Position numbers and translations under genes: made by a program. A DNA stretch of 24,184 nucleotides from a virus. The stretch spans positions 1 to 24,184 of the IMG/VR virus record IMGVR_UViG_3300020445_000073. The stretch is one strand, 5' to 3'. This document shows positions 16,061 through 24,184 of the stretch, one piece after another. The notes beneath the pieces were generated by a model that worked only from the letters and a program-made list of their open reading frames with translations, was not told where the DNA came from and did not search any database. Within the stretch, counting starts at the first letter, position 1. Each line of letters opens with the position of its first letter.

Positions 16061-19000
16061 TTAGTTAGGTGGAACTTCCTCTTCCCCATATAGACTTAAG
16101 TCAGGGGCAGTCCAATCATCAGGAACTGATGTCTCAACAGCAACAGATGGATTTTCATATCCTGTTCCTGCGGCACTCATTTCCACACCAGCAACACCGA
16201 CTAGTGCGTTAATAACGCCTTCAAATCCAGATATAGAGTCAATCCTTACAGTTGGTCTGCTAGTGTATCCAGATCCACCAGAGGTTACCTGTACGGTATT
16301 AATGAATCCAGAAGTAATCGCTGCTTGACCTTTAGCATCTTTACCGAATACAGATCCAAGATAATCAAATGTAATCAAGGAGTTGGAAGATTCGATAACA
16401 GCAACTTCTCTGTCTGAAGTCTCACCTTGGATGTCAATAAAGTCACCTGGTTCGACTGGAGGTACAACTTCAGCAGCGTCAACGTCTGCTTCAGAACCAA
16501 CGTAGGAGAATCCAACAAATGTTGATCCTACACGAGGAACTTCAGAGAAGATTATACGTGAACCAACCAGTTCAAAACCAACGCCTGGTTCCTGAATAAC
16601 ACCATTGAGTGAAACGATGATATTATTTTCTGGTCTAATTGTTGAAGATTGAACACCATCAGTAAGCGTTAGTGAGTAGAATACGTCATTACGCTTAAGG
16701 TTGAAGGACTGACGTAAGGAGTCAAACTCGAATGATATATCATCCAATTGTCTCATCTTACCTACGTAGAATCCTGTGAATGATGCACCCAAATCTGGTG
16801 CTTCAGTAAACTGAATCTGGTTAGAGAACGCTGTATATGCGTTAGTACCGCCTGGAGGTTGTAATATACCATTAACGAATACCATCAAGTGTCCTGCAGG
16901 ATCTGGTAAGTAAGAAGTACCATTATCAATTGTTAATGGGAACGTAGTTGTGGTTCCATCAAATCCTTTAAATGCACGTTTTACTCTTGCTTTTAATACT
17001 TGCTTGGAAATAACTGCAGATTTATATCCATCAGGTCCAATAATTCCATCTTTAAGATCAAATACTCCAGCAATGCCAGAAAGGAATAGTCTTTGATTAA
17101 CACCAACTGTCTTAATATCTTGAACAGTTGCTGCAGCAGCACCAGTAGTAGCAACTATTGTAGTAATCTGACCATATCCTACAGGATATTGAGTAAGATT
17201 ATAGTCACCAACTAAATCACCTTGAGTGAATGAACCTTGATATTCTATACAATAAACATAGTTGTTATCAAGATCTACATCAGTAATAATTGCGTATGTA
17301 TTAGGATCTTCAGAATTGGTATTATTGATATTACCTGTAACCTTATACAGTTTATTACCAACGGTAAAGCTGTTAAGACCACTTAATACAACGATTCCAA
17401 ATCTCTTATATCCAGCAGATGCAATTCTATCACCAACACCAACATCAAGACCTGCATACTTACTTACTTCAAGATACTGTCTAGATGCAGAAGGATATAC
17501 AACAGAAGTTGTCTCAAATGCACCAAGAAGTGATTCAGTATCAACTGTTAACTTACCACCTGTATTATCAAGTATAGATGCTTCAGTCTTTAAGAATCCT
17601 GTAGGAGTTGCGGTAGCACCACTCTTATATCCCTTGAATGGGATATTATCATTGAAAGTACCCTTGAGATCAATGACATGGATGCGACTTTCAATTGCAC
17701 TAATTTGAGCAGTTGTTGAGTTTGCAGCACCAAGAATGGTATCTGTAACCGCCCATGTACCACCAGTGATCTTAACATCTAGGTACTTATAGTTTTCATC
17801 AAAATGATATCCATAAACAACACCAGTCTTTGATCCATCACCTTGCTTCTGAACTACCTCATTCATAGTGAATGGACCGTCAGTTATATCACCATCAATT
17901 CTAAATCTCTGATAAACTTGAACAACTTCACCTTCATTAACAGTAATAGATTCTAATTCAGCATATTCATTACTTTGTAGACCATATATGAAGTCAGCAG
18001 GTTTTAATCCACCACCAACACCAGCAGGTATTGTTCTAGCACCATAAGTCTTGGATGGAACTGATATTCCATTTGCAACTGTAAGATTAGTATAATAACT
18101 ATCAAGTGCTAACTGCTTACGAATAATATCTAAACAGTTACGAACGACTCTAGTATATGGTTTAACAGTATAGTATGCAGCAGATGCAACATCATAATAC
18201 TTGTAGAATCCAGAATTAGGAGCAGGAGAAGTTAAACCATCTTCAAGTGCTTGTGTAATGTAAGTCTGTAATAAATCTAGAGCATATATCTTAATATTAT
18301 ACTCATTATCAGCATAGAAAATCTTACCATCATTAGATGTATATGGATCTAAAGTACCTCTAGTAAGTTTAGCACCCCATACATATAATCCATCACTACC
18401 ATTACCAGTATAAGATAGAGAACCACCTGCATTCTTAACAAATATTTGTGGTCTTAATTGAGAGAAACCATAAGAGAATGTACCAGTTAGATATACTCTA
18501 TACCATCCATCTCCATAAGGAATAGCACCAAATGCATTGGTAGTAATACCATTTCCTGAATTAAAGATAGACCCGCTAGTTCCATCATTCAAATTAAGAT
18601 CAAAGAATGCTTCCTGAACACCAGCAGTACCTAAATCTAGACCGATTTGGAAACGTACATAACTGTATTCACCTTTCTTGATGAATGTTGAATATGTAAA
18701 TTGCTGTGTATTATCTTCTAGACTTATAGCACCAGTGTCAAATGTTTCACCAGTAGAGTCAAATTTAACACCATCAGTATCAAACGTTTCATAAGCACTT
18801 AAGTTAAAGTTTCTGTATATTATGTGCTCACCAGCAACTGCAGTAGATGCTAGTTTTTCAGCAGTAAGAGTTCCATCAGGTGCAGTAAATGCATCATCAA
18901 GAATTAGTGATTCTGTACCAGTCCAATCAGGAGTAAAGTTTTCTGAATTAGTAAAGAGGTTAGCACCAGATACTTGACCCATAATGTTAGAAATTATATT

Positions 19001-22000
19001 TCTTGCATTAGCAAGTGTTCTAACATTTCCTGGAGCAGTAAACCAATCATAACCAAATGCAATACCATTAGCATCGATATTTGCTCTTGCATTAGAAGTC
19101 TGACCAACTAAATCATCTCCACCTCTCCATGCAGTTCCTGTAACAGGACCACATACAAAGAAATTAGTTTCATCATTAAATTCTAATACTGTTGCATATC
19201 CACCACCACTAGAATTAACTTGCTCACCAGCAACAAAGTTGCCAACTACAGTATTAACTGAAATCTCATATCCTGTAGTTTTATTACTAACATCAGTTGT
19301 CATAGCATCATGACAGATGTCAAGAATAATCTGATCTATGAAAGTATTATAAGTCCAAGATCCAGAACCAAATTGTGCATTAACGATTGTCTGAATTTCT
19401 TCTTTATAGTAGTTCTTATTGTAGAAGAGATTTGTGGCAGCACCTCTAGCAGATTTAGTTCCAGGTGAAAGAATACCAAGTGCAATATCAACTAAATCTT
19501 CCAATCTCTTAACTACATTAGCAATAGCAGTTGGAGATTCAGTATCTCTATATGCAGTTCTCATACTATGTTGTAATTGATATTGATCACCAGTTACAGG
19601 TTCACTATTTGAATATAATTTATTTTCTAGTGCAGACTTACCTAAAGTCTTAATTTGCTCTATAGCATATAGTGTTGCTAATAACTCATTTTCAACTTGA
19701 TCAATTTGCTTATTTGCATCAAGATATTTTTCTATAGCATCAATAGTACTAAATGTACCACTAGTCTGTAAATCAGAAATAATACCCAACATAATCAACT
19801 TAAGGTCTCTCTGACATGTACCTTCACCAGTTGCTTGCCCACCAGTAGAAGGATATGAGAAGAGAGTGTAATTTGCTGAATTTAATGTGATTGTAAAGTT
19901 AGAAGTTACAAGACCAGTGATTTCTTCTGCAAGAGTTGCTCTATTGAAATATAATCTATCAGCACCAATAGCAAAATCATTATCAGTAGGAATAATGATG
20001 CTATTAACACCATCAACTAAAGTATCGATAGCAGTCTTAACATTTGCACATCCACCACCATCTTGAGTGATATCCCAATCACCAAATATAATCTTATCAG
20101 TATTAGTGCTGTCAAGATCACCAGTAACTGCTTGCTTCATGTAGTGAGCAAGACGATTGTGGGCATAAATTGACTGGAATACTTGTAATCTAACATGTAG
20201 AAGAACATTATCAGTTCCAAGATAGAATTGGGCAACATTAGTTGTATAGAAGTTACCACCATCTTCTAAATCCTTACAGAATTCTTCAAGAATTAAAGAA
20301 AGGTCAGTCTTACACTGCAACGTACCTGCATCACTACCACCTACGTTTCTAGGCATTTCAGTATTAAGATCTGGATACCTGGTAAGCATATCGTAAGATG
20401 CTTTATCTACAATAGGACCAGCATTCTGACGAATTATGTTAGCAGCATCACGGTATCTGTACTGTGTATCTTCATCAATTTGATTAGTATAGATAAGATC
20501 ATTTGCAGCATCATGATAAGAAACTGGGAATGGAACTTCTCGATATGCACCAACTTTACCACCAAGGAATGAATAAGCAGGTGAACGTTTTACAAGAGTG
20601 CCAAGATGATCTATAGGAGTAGGTAAATTAGCACTAGTTAATGTATCTGTAAGAATATTAATTAAGTTTTCACAACTTGTTTGTACATCTGTGCAATCTT
20701 CAGCACTCTGATAATTCAGAACAACAACTCCATTAGATGCTGCAGTAACATAAGTGTGTTGTCTAAGAACTCTCTTAACAGCACCAGGATTAGCACTTAT
20801 GAATGTATGTGTTTCTTGTGGTTTATATTGTACACAGTTAGAAACAGCACTTACAAATGTGTGTGCATAATCACCACCACTACTTACAACTGCTCTCTTA
20901 ATAGCATTTGCAGCAATAGCAGTACAAGTATGTGCAAATACATTAGTTGAAGGAATATTATCTAAAACTTGAACATCAAATGTATTTGTAGCAACGTTAG
21001 AAATTACCAACCATTTCTTACTTACAGGATCAGTTGCTCTTGGATACTTATGAGTAGTAGCATTACTGTCTAGACCACAAGTAAAGGATAGAGATTCATC
21101 TGCAATTTGAATATGTTCACCATTAATGAATCCATGTCCATTCATAGTGAAGGTTATTATACCTGTTGTAGGATTGTAAGTTAGAGATGATGGTGTATAT
21201 GTGTTATTAGCATTCTGGAAAGTATGTGCAGTAGTGTTAGAAGATGTTCCAACATTTACAGTAATAGTGTTACCTGTTACTGCAGTAATAGCAACAGCAT
21301 CGTTGTATGCTGGATCATCAGCAGATGCACCGCCCTGACCATTTGCACGAGGGTATGTCTTATCTCCAGCACCAGCACCACACTGATACACTAATGAATT
21401 ATTTGCAATTCTTATACTTGTACCAACAGTAAGACTATGATTACCGATAGTTAAAGTTAGAACACCCGAAGAAGGATTGTATGTAGAACCAGTAACGTCA
21501 AATCCCTTAATTGGAGATTTACCAACGTTAACTGTAATTACACCACTCTGTTTACGAAGACCTTTGGTAGTTGCAGATTTGAATATATGTGCAGAAGTAT
21601 CAGGAGAAATGCCTACATTAACTTCAAAAGTATTAGTTGCAACGTTAGAAACAATTAACCATCTTCCACTTGGATAATCAGTTGAACGAGGATATGCATG
21701 ATCAGTAGTATTACCATCTAGTGCACATCTCATTGTAAGAGATTCATCAACTATCTGAACATAATCACCATTAGAGAATCCATGAGAGGTAATTGTAAAC
21801 TGCATAACGCCTGTAGCAGGTGTATATGCTGCACCTTCTACTGTATGATGTGTATGTCCTACATGTGTAATAGGAATAGACTTAAGACCACCATAAGGGT
21901 CAGTTGCACGAGGATAATCCTTATTAGAAGATCCTCCATCCATTGTACAATTGAATTTCAATCCACTATTTGCAATAGTGATATTTGATCCAACACGAAT

Positions 22001-24184
22001 ACCATGTTGACCAATAGTCAATGTCATATCTCCAGTCTCTGCATCATAAGTTGCTGCAGAAGGAGTGAACTGTGCATTTGCAGAAGCAGCACCAACATTA
22101 ACTGTAATAGTTCTATCTGCGTCAGCAACACCCTGTCCTGAAGTTACTGCAGTAATATCAAGTACTCTATTAGAAGCACGTGTATCATGATTTGGACGTG
22201 GATATGTCTTGGTAGATTGATTGTTATCCATTGTACATGTGAATGCCAAGGAATTATCATCAATAGTAACTTTATCAGCAGGAGTTAATTCATGACCAGG
22301 AATCTTCAGAACCATATTTCCATTTGAAGGATCATATGTAACTTCAGTTGGAGTATATGGAGTATTAACAAGATTAGCAAGAGACTTACCAACATTTACT
22401 GTAAATGTATTAGCATCATACTTGTAAACTTTCAATGCAGAATTATAAGCAGGATCAGTCTTACGAGGATATGTGTGATTAGTAGAATCTCCATCCATAT
22501 CACAAGTGAATGTTAATGCATTTTCATTAAGTTTAATAGCAATACCTTCCTTATGGATAGCATTTGCTACAGCAGATCTAAAGGTATGAGTGTAATTACC
22601 ACCTGTCATAACAACACCTCTAGTAATACCACCAGTACTTGCAGATACAAATGTATGAGCATCAGTATTTGTGGAAGGTGTATTTGCTAGAACTTGAATA
22701 TCAAATGTATTTGTAGCAACGTTAGAAACAGTAATCCACTTACCACTTACAGGATCACTTGGTCTTGGATAAGATTTCTGTGCAGCAGCACCTGAAGCAC
22801 CACCAAATGCACAACTGAATGTTAATGAATTATCAGCAAGTTTAACAACATCACCATTCTCCATTCCATGACCATTAGATGTAATAGTCATTACACCTGT
22901 AGTTGGGTTATATGCAGCAGTTGATGCTGTTAAGTTAGTTGTAGGAACAAATGTATGTGAATAAGTACCACCAGCAACAATTGCATTAGATTTTGCTCTT
23001 ACAAATGCATGTGTAGTAGTGTTAGAAGATGTTCCAACATCTATAGTAATTGTTCCGTCTTGAACCTTAATATTGTTAGATGATGTACCACCATTATAGG
23101 TGTGTGCATTGTTACCAAAGTCAGTCTTTCCAACAAATATATCAAAAGTATTAGTCTGACTATTTGTAATAGGAATGAATCTCTCACTAACTGGATCAGT
23201 AGCACGAGGATATGTCTTGGTAGCATTACCACCATCAAAAGTACATGTGAATGATAGTGAATCAGCAACCAATCTCACAGAAGAATTTGCTTTCTTAAGT
23301 CCACTTGCAACAGAAGATATGTAAACATGCTGACTTAAATCTGTGGACTTACTTACATTAATATCAAATGTATTTGTAGTTACTCCAGAGATTGTCAACC
23401 ACTTATCAGAAACTGGATCAGTAGCACGAGGGTAGGTATGATCTGTAGCATAGTTATCCTTGGCACATCTGAATTTCAGCATGTTAGCATCAAGTCTAAC
23501 CCTATCACCATTATTCCATCCATGAGATGCAATTGTTAGTGTTAGTTTTCCTGTTAATGGAGTATATGCAGCATCTGTTACTGTATGAGAAGTTGCTCCA
23601 GTCAATCCATGACCATTACTGGTAAGTGTTAAAATACCTGTAGTAGGTGTATAAGTTGCCCCAGTTGTAGACTTATTAGTTGTACCAGCAGTAATAGAAA
23701 CCGCAGTATCATATGAACTATCTCGTTTCTGACTTATAGCATTAGTTACACCAGATACAAATGTATGAACATGAGTGTTAGAAGATGTTGTACCTTGTAA
23801 TACATCTACTGTAAATGTGGTTGTATTAGTTACAGTTGCCTGAATCCATCTTCCGCTAACTGGGTCTGTTGAACGAGGATAATCATGATTAGTAGATCCA
23901 CCATCTAGTGCACAGGTAAAGCGAAGTGCATTGTCTGCAAACTTAATCCAGTCACCAGACTGCATTCCATGAACAGAAGAAGTGACAATAGTTAAGACAC
24001 CTGTTTGAGGATTATATGCTGTACCAGTGGTTGCAGTATGAGTATCAATAGTAGTTCTTGGATATGAGTGCTCTGATACATCACTATCTTGATCACAAGT
24101 GAATGTGAATGCCTCATTCTGAATCTTAACGGTATCACCATCTGTTAGATCATGTGTACCAACTGTCAAGACCATATTTCCATT
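16061..24184 (-). CDS. Giant repeat-containing tail/adhesin-like virion protein (5' end cut by window edge), >2707 aa
   Basis: The frame is open to the right edge, and the first Met in the window (24175) is internal: NGNMVL falls inside a repeat, as in SNGNMVLKIPGH further on. Visible parts in order: eleven repeats of about 105 residues, each with a FxC strand and a YPR turn (to about residue 1153); a helical Cys-containing region (about 1154-1640); beta segments with a GExVxSSGG unit; a lectin/CenC-like module (NLFTNSENFTPDW ... GDGWYRVYLTG ... LYVWGAKLTRG ... DPYTS, about 1735-1945); two copies of a VNGxxQxPG ... GxxFxGFxxVG unit (about 2430-2470 and 2517-2560); and C-terminal GxGY units ending in an acidic EEEVPPN tail. 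This composition fits a long host-contact or tail-decorating protein. No catalytic motif was recognised. A late promoter for the next gene lies right after its stop. Confidence 0.88.
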   Translation of the reverse strand, partial: NGNMVLTVGTHDLTDGDTVKIQNEAFTFTCDQDSDVSEHSYPRTTIDTHTATTGTAYNPQTGVLTIVTSSVHGMQSGDWIKFADNALRFTCALDGGSTNHDYPRSTDPVSGRWIQATVTNTTTFTVDVLQGTTSSNTHVHTFVSGVTNAISQKRDSSYDTAVSITAGTTNKSTTGATYTPTTGILTLTSNGHGLTGATSHTVTDAAYTPLTGKLTLTIASHGWNNGDRVRLDANMLKFRCAKDNYATDHTYPRATDPVSDKWLTISGVTTNTFDINVSKSTDLSQHVYISSVASGLKKANSSVRLVADSLSFTCTFDGGNATKTYPRATDPVSERFIPITNSQTNTFDIFVGKTDFGNNAHTYNGGTSSNNIKVQDGTITIDVGTSSNTTTHAFVRAKSNAIVAGGTYSHTFVPTTNLTASTAAYNPTTGVMTITSNGHGMENGDVVKLADNSLTFSCAFGGASGAAAQKSYPRPSDPVSGKWITVSNVATNTFDIQVLANTPSTNTDAHTFVSASTGGITRGVVMTGGNYTHTFRSAVANAIHKEGIAIKLNENALTFTCDMDGDSTNHTYPRKTDPAYNSALKVYKYDANTFTVNVGKSLANLVNTPYTPTEVTYDPSNGNMVLKIPGHELTPADKVTIDDNSLAFTCTMDNNQSTKTYPRPNHDTRASNRVLDITAVTSGQGVADADRTITVNVGAASANAQFTPSAATYDAETGDMTLTIGQHGIRVGSNITIANSGLKFNCTMDGGSSNKDYPRATDPYGGLKSIPITHVGHTHHTVEGAAYTPATGVMQFTITSHGFSNGDYVQIVDESLTMRCALDGNTTDHAYPRSTDYPSGRWLIVSNVATNTFEVNVGISPDTSAHIFKSATTKGLRKQSGVITVNVGKSPIKGFDVTGSTYNPSSGVLTLTIGNHSLTVGTSIRIANNSLVYQCGAGAGDKTYPRANGQGGASADDPAYNDAVAITAVTGNTITVNVGTSSNTTAHTFQNANNTYTPSSLTYNPTTGIITFTMNGHGFINGEHIQIADESLSFTCGLDSNATTHKYPRATDPVSKKWLVISNVATNTFDVQVLDNIPSTNVFAHTCTAIAANAIKRAVVSSGGDYAHTFVSAVSNCVQYKPQETHTFISANPGAVKRVLRQHTYVTAASNGVVVLNYQSAEDCTDVQTSCENLINILTDTLTSANLPTPIDHLGTLVKRSPAYSFLGGKVGAYREVPFPVSYHDAANDLIYTNQIDEDTQYRYRDAANIIRQNAGPIVDKASYDMLTRYPDLNTEMPRNVGGSDAGTLQCKTDLSLILEEFCKDLEDGGNFYTTNVAQFYLGTDNVLLHVRLQVFQSIYAHNRLAHYMKQAVTGDLDSTNTDKIIFGDWDITQDGGGCANVKTAIDTLVDGVNSIIIPTDNDFAIGADRLYFNRATLAEEITGLVTSNFTITLNSANYTLFSYPSTGGQATGEGTCQRDLKLIMLGIISDLQTSGTFSTIDAIEKYLDANKQIDQVENELLATLYAIEQIKTLGKSALENKLYSNSEPVTGDQYQLQHSMRTAYRDTESPTAIANVVKRLEDLVDIALGILSPGTKSARGAATNLFYNKNYYKEEIQTIVNAQFGSGSWTYNTFIDQIILDICHDAMTTDVSNKTTGYEISVNTVVGNFVAGEQVNSSGGGYATVLEFNDETNFFVCGPVTGTAWRGGDDLVGQTSNARANIDANGIAFGYDWFTAPGNVRTLANARNIISNIMGQVSGANLFTNSENFTPDWTGTESLILDDAFTAPDGTLTAEKLASTAVAGEHIIYRNFNLSAYETFDTDGVKFDSTGETFDTGAISLEDNTQQFTYSTFIKKGEYSYVRFQIGLDLGTAGVQEAFFDLNLNDGTSGSIFNSGNGITTNAFGAIPYGDGWYRVYLTGTFSYGFSQLRPQIFVKNAGGSLSYTGNGSDGLYVWGAKLTRGTLDPYTSNDGKIFYADNEYNIKIYALDLLQTYITQALEDGLTSPAPNSGFYKYYDVASAAYYTVKPYTRVVRNCLDIIRKQLALDSYYTNLTVANGISVPSKTYGARTIPAGVGGGLKPADFIYGLQSNEYAELESITVNEGEVVQVYQRFRIDGDITDGPFTMNEVVQKQGDGSKTGVVYGYHFDENYKYLDVKITGGTWAVTDTILGAANSTTAQISAIESRIHVIDLKGTFNDNIPFKGYKSGATATPTGFLKTEASILDNTGGKLTVDTESLLGAFETTSVVYPSASRQYLEVSKYAGLDVGVGDRIASAGYKRFGIVVLSGLNSFTVGNKLYKVTGNINNTNSEDPNTYAIITDVDLDNNYVYCIEYQGSFTQGDLVGDYNLTQYPVGYGQITTIVATTGAAAATVQDIKTVGVNQRLFLSGIAGVFDLKDGIIGPDGYKSAVISKQVLKARVKRAFKGFDGTTTTFPLTIDNGTSYLPDPAGHLMVFVNGILQPPGGTNAYTAFSNQIQFTEAPDLGASFTGFYVGKMRQLDDISFEFDSLRQSFNLKRNDVFYSLTLTDGVQSSTIRPENNIIVSLNGVIQEPGVGFELVGSRIIFSEVPRVGSTFVGFSYVGSEADVDAAEVVPPVEPGDFIDIQGETSDREVAVIESSNSLITFDYLGSVFGKDAKGQAAITSGFINTVQVTSGGSGYTSRPTVRIDSISGFEGVINALVGVAGVEMSAAGTGYENPSVAVETSVPDDWTAPDLSLYGEEEVPPN
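18335..18970 (-). other. Lectin/CenC-like carbohydrate-binding-type module
   Basis: About residues 1735-1945 of the giant protein follow a pattern common in phage spikes and fibres: NLFTNSENFTPDW, APDGTLTAEKLAS, FTYSTFIKKGEYSYVRFQIG, GDGWYRVYLTGTFSYG, then LYVWGAKLTRGTLDPYTS. In such proteins the fold is a beta sandwich like carbohydrate-binding modules. The ligand is unknown. Confidence 0.65.
19255..20714 (-). other. Helical region with repeated Cys-xx-DL motifs in the giant protein
   Basis: About residues 1154-1640 are mostly helical, unlike the rest of the protein. Two segments resemble each other: LQCKTDLSLILEEFCKDLED with FYTTNVAQFYL, and GTCQRDLKLIMLGIISDLQT with FSTIDAIEKYL. Further short related starts are EDCTDVQTSCENLINILTD, GGGCANVKTAIDTLVDGV and VRNCLDIIRKQL (the last lies further downstream). 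I do not know a named family for this. Confidence 0.5.
20715..24184 (-). repeat. Eleven diverged ~105-aa Cys/YPR repeats (protein-level) in the giant gene
   Basis: Each unit has a strand pair (AxYxPxTGxLTLTxxxHGxxxGD), an 'IADNSLxFxC' strand with one Cys, a D-G/N-rich turn, a [HK]xYPR motif, usually TDPVSxxW, then TNTFDIxVG and a HTFVSA-type tail. I count eleven YPR motifs and eleven matching Cys. The array continues past the right edge. Copies are diverged at DNA level, so this is an old duplication array and not a recent tandem repeat. Confidence 0.85.

Noticed and set aside
17262-17708. 148-codon plus-strand frame opposite the giant gene
   Set aside because: It is antisense to a long frame with recognisable beta modules, has no promoter or partner genes on the plus strand, and its Leu/Pro/Val-rich product shows no known motif.
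20715-24184. CRISPR array or satellite DNA because of many repeated short motifs
   Set aside because: The repeats are protein-level, about 105 codons long, diverged in DNA sequence and in one continuous reading frame. There are no constant direct repeats with unique spacers.
1-24184. tRNA genes, integration sites or IS elements
   Set aside because: None was seen. Gaps between genes are at most about 76 bases and are explained by promoters, one terminator and ribosome-binding regions.

Overview
This window looks like part of the late, virion-structure region of a T4-like (myovirus) phage of marine bacteria. The closest fit from memory is the cyanophage group that infects Synechococcus and Prochlorococcus; a T4-like SAR11 phage would look similar and cannot be excluded. 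The evidence is a clear homologue of T4 baseplate wedge protein gp8, a long neighbour that starts like the DUF4815 virion proteins of T4-like cyanophages, fibre-type N-termini, AT-rich coding sequence, and three exact copies of CATAAATA, the T4-like late promoter core. No host genes, tRNAs, replication genes, IS elements or CRISPR arrays are visible. Every real gene is on the minus strand, so transcription runs from high to low coordinates, and the DNA is almost completely coding.

Layout in the direction of transcription. (1) 24184-16061: a giant protein cut by the right edge (2707 visible residues). It has eleven Cys/YPR repeats, a helical Cys-containing middle, a lectin-like module and a beta-rich C-terminus. 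(2) A late promoter, then 16029-14803, a 408-residue fibre-like protein ending in a cupredoxin-like domain with a complete type 1 copper ligand set. (3) 14797-10475: a 1440-residue mosaic protein with a second copper-type cupredoxin-like domain and a YHYH-type domain interrupted by a degenerate third cupredoxin-like copy and a small chitin-binding-like module. (4) A late promoter, then 10439-8907, gp8, enlarged by beta modules of the kind found in its neighbours. (5) 8902-1706: a 2398-residue DUF4815-type protein. (6, 7) 1706-1479 and 1482-1210: two small coiled-coil proteins, translationally coupled. (8) A strong terminator, a late promoter, then 1133-1: the start of an Mtd_N-type tail fibre cut by the left edge.

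Promoter and terminator positions suggest four late transcription units: the giant gene; the 408 + 1440 pair; gp8-DUF4815-75 aa-90 aa; and the fibre. All the products are probably baseplate, fibre or other outer tail components. The most striking feature is domain sharing: the same small modules (GxGY beta units, GExITG units, cupredoxin-like domains, chitin-binding-like units) recur in adjacent genes and have even entered the baseplate protein gp8. The amicyanin-type copper ligand pattern in two virion proteins, beside a third copy that has lost all four ligands, is the most interesting lead. All homology statements rest on motif recognition by eye and memory; no search was run.
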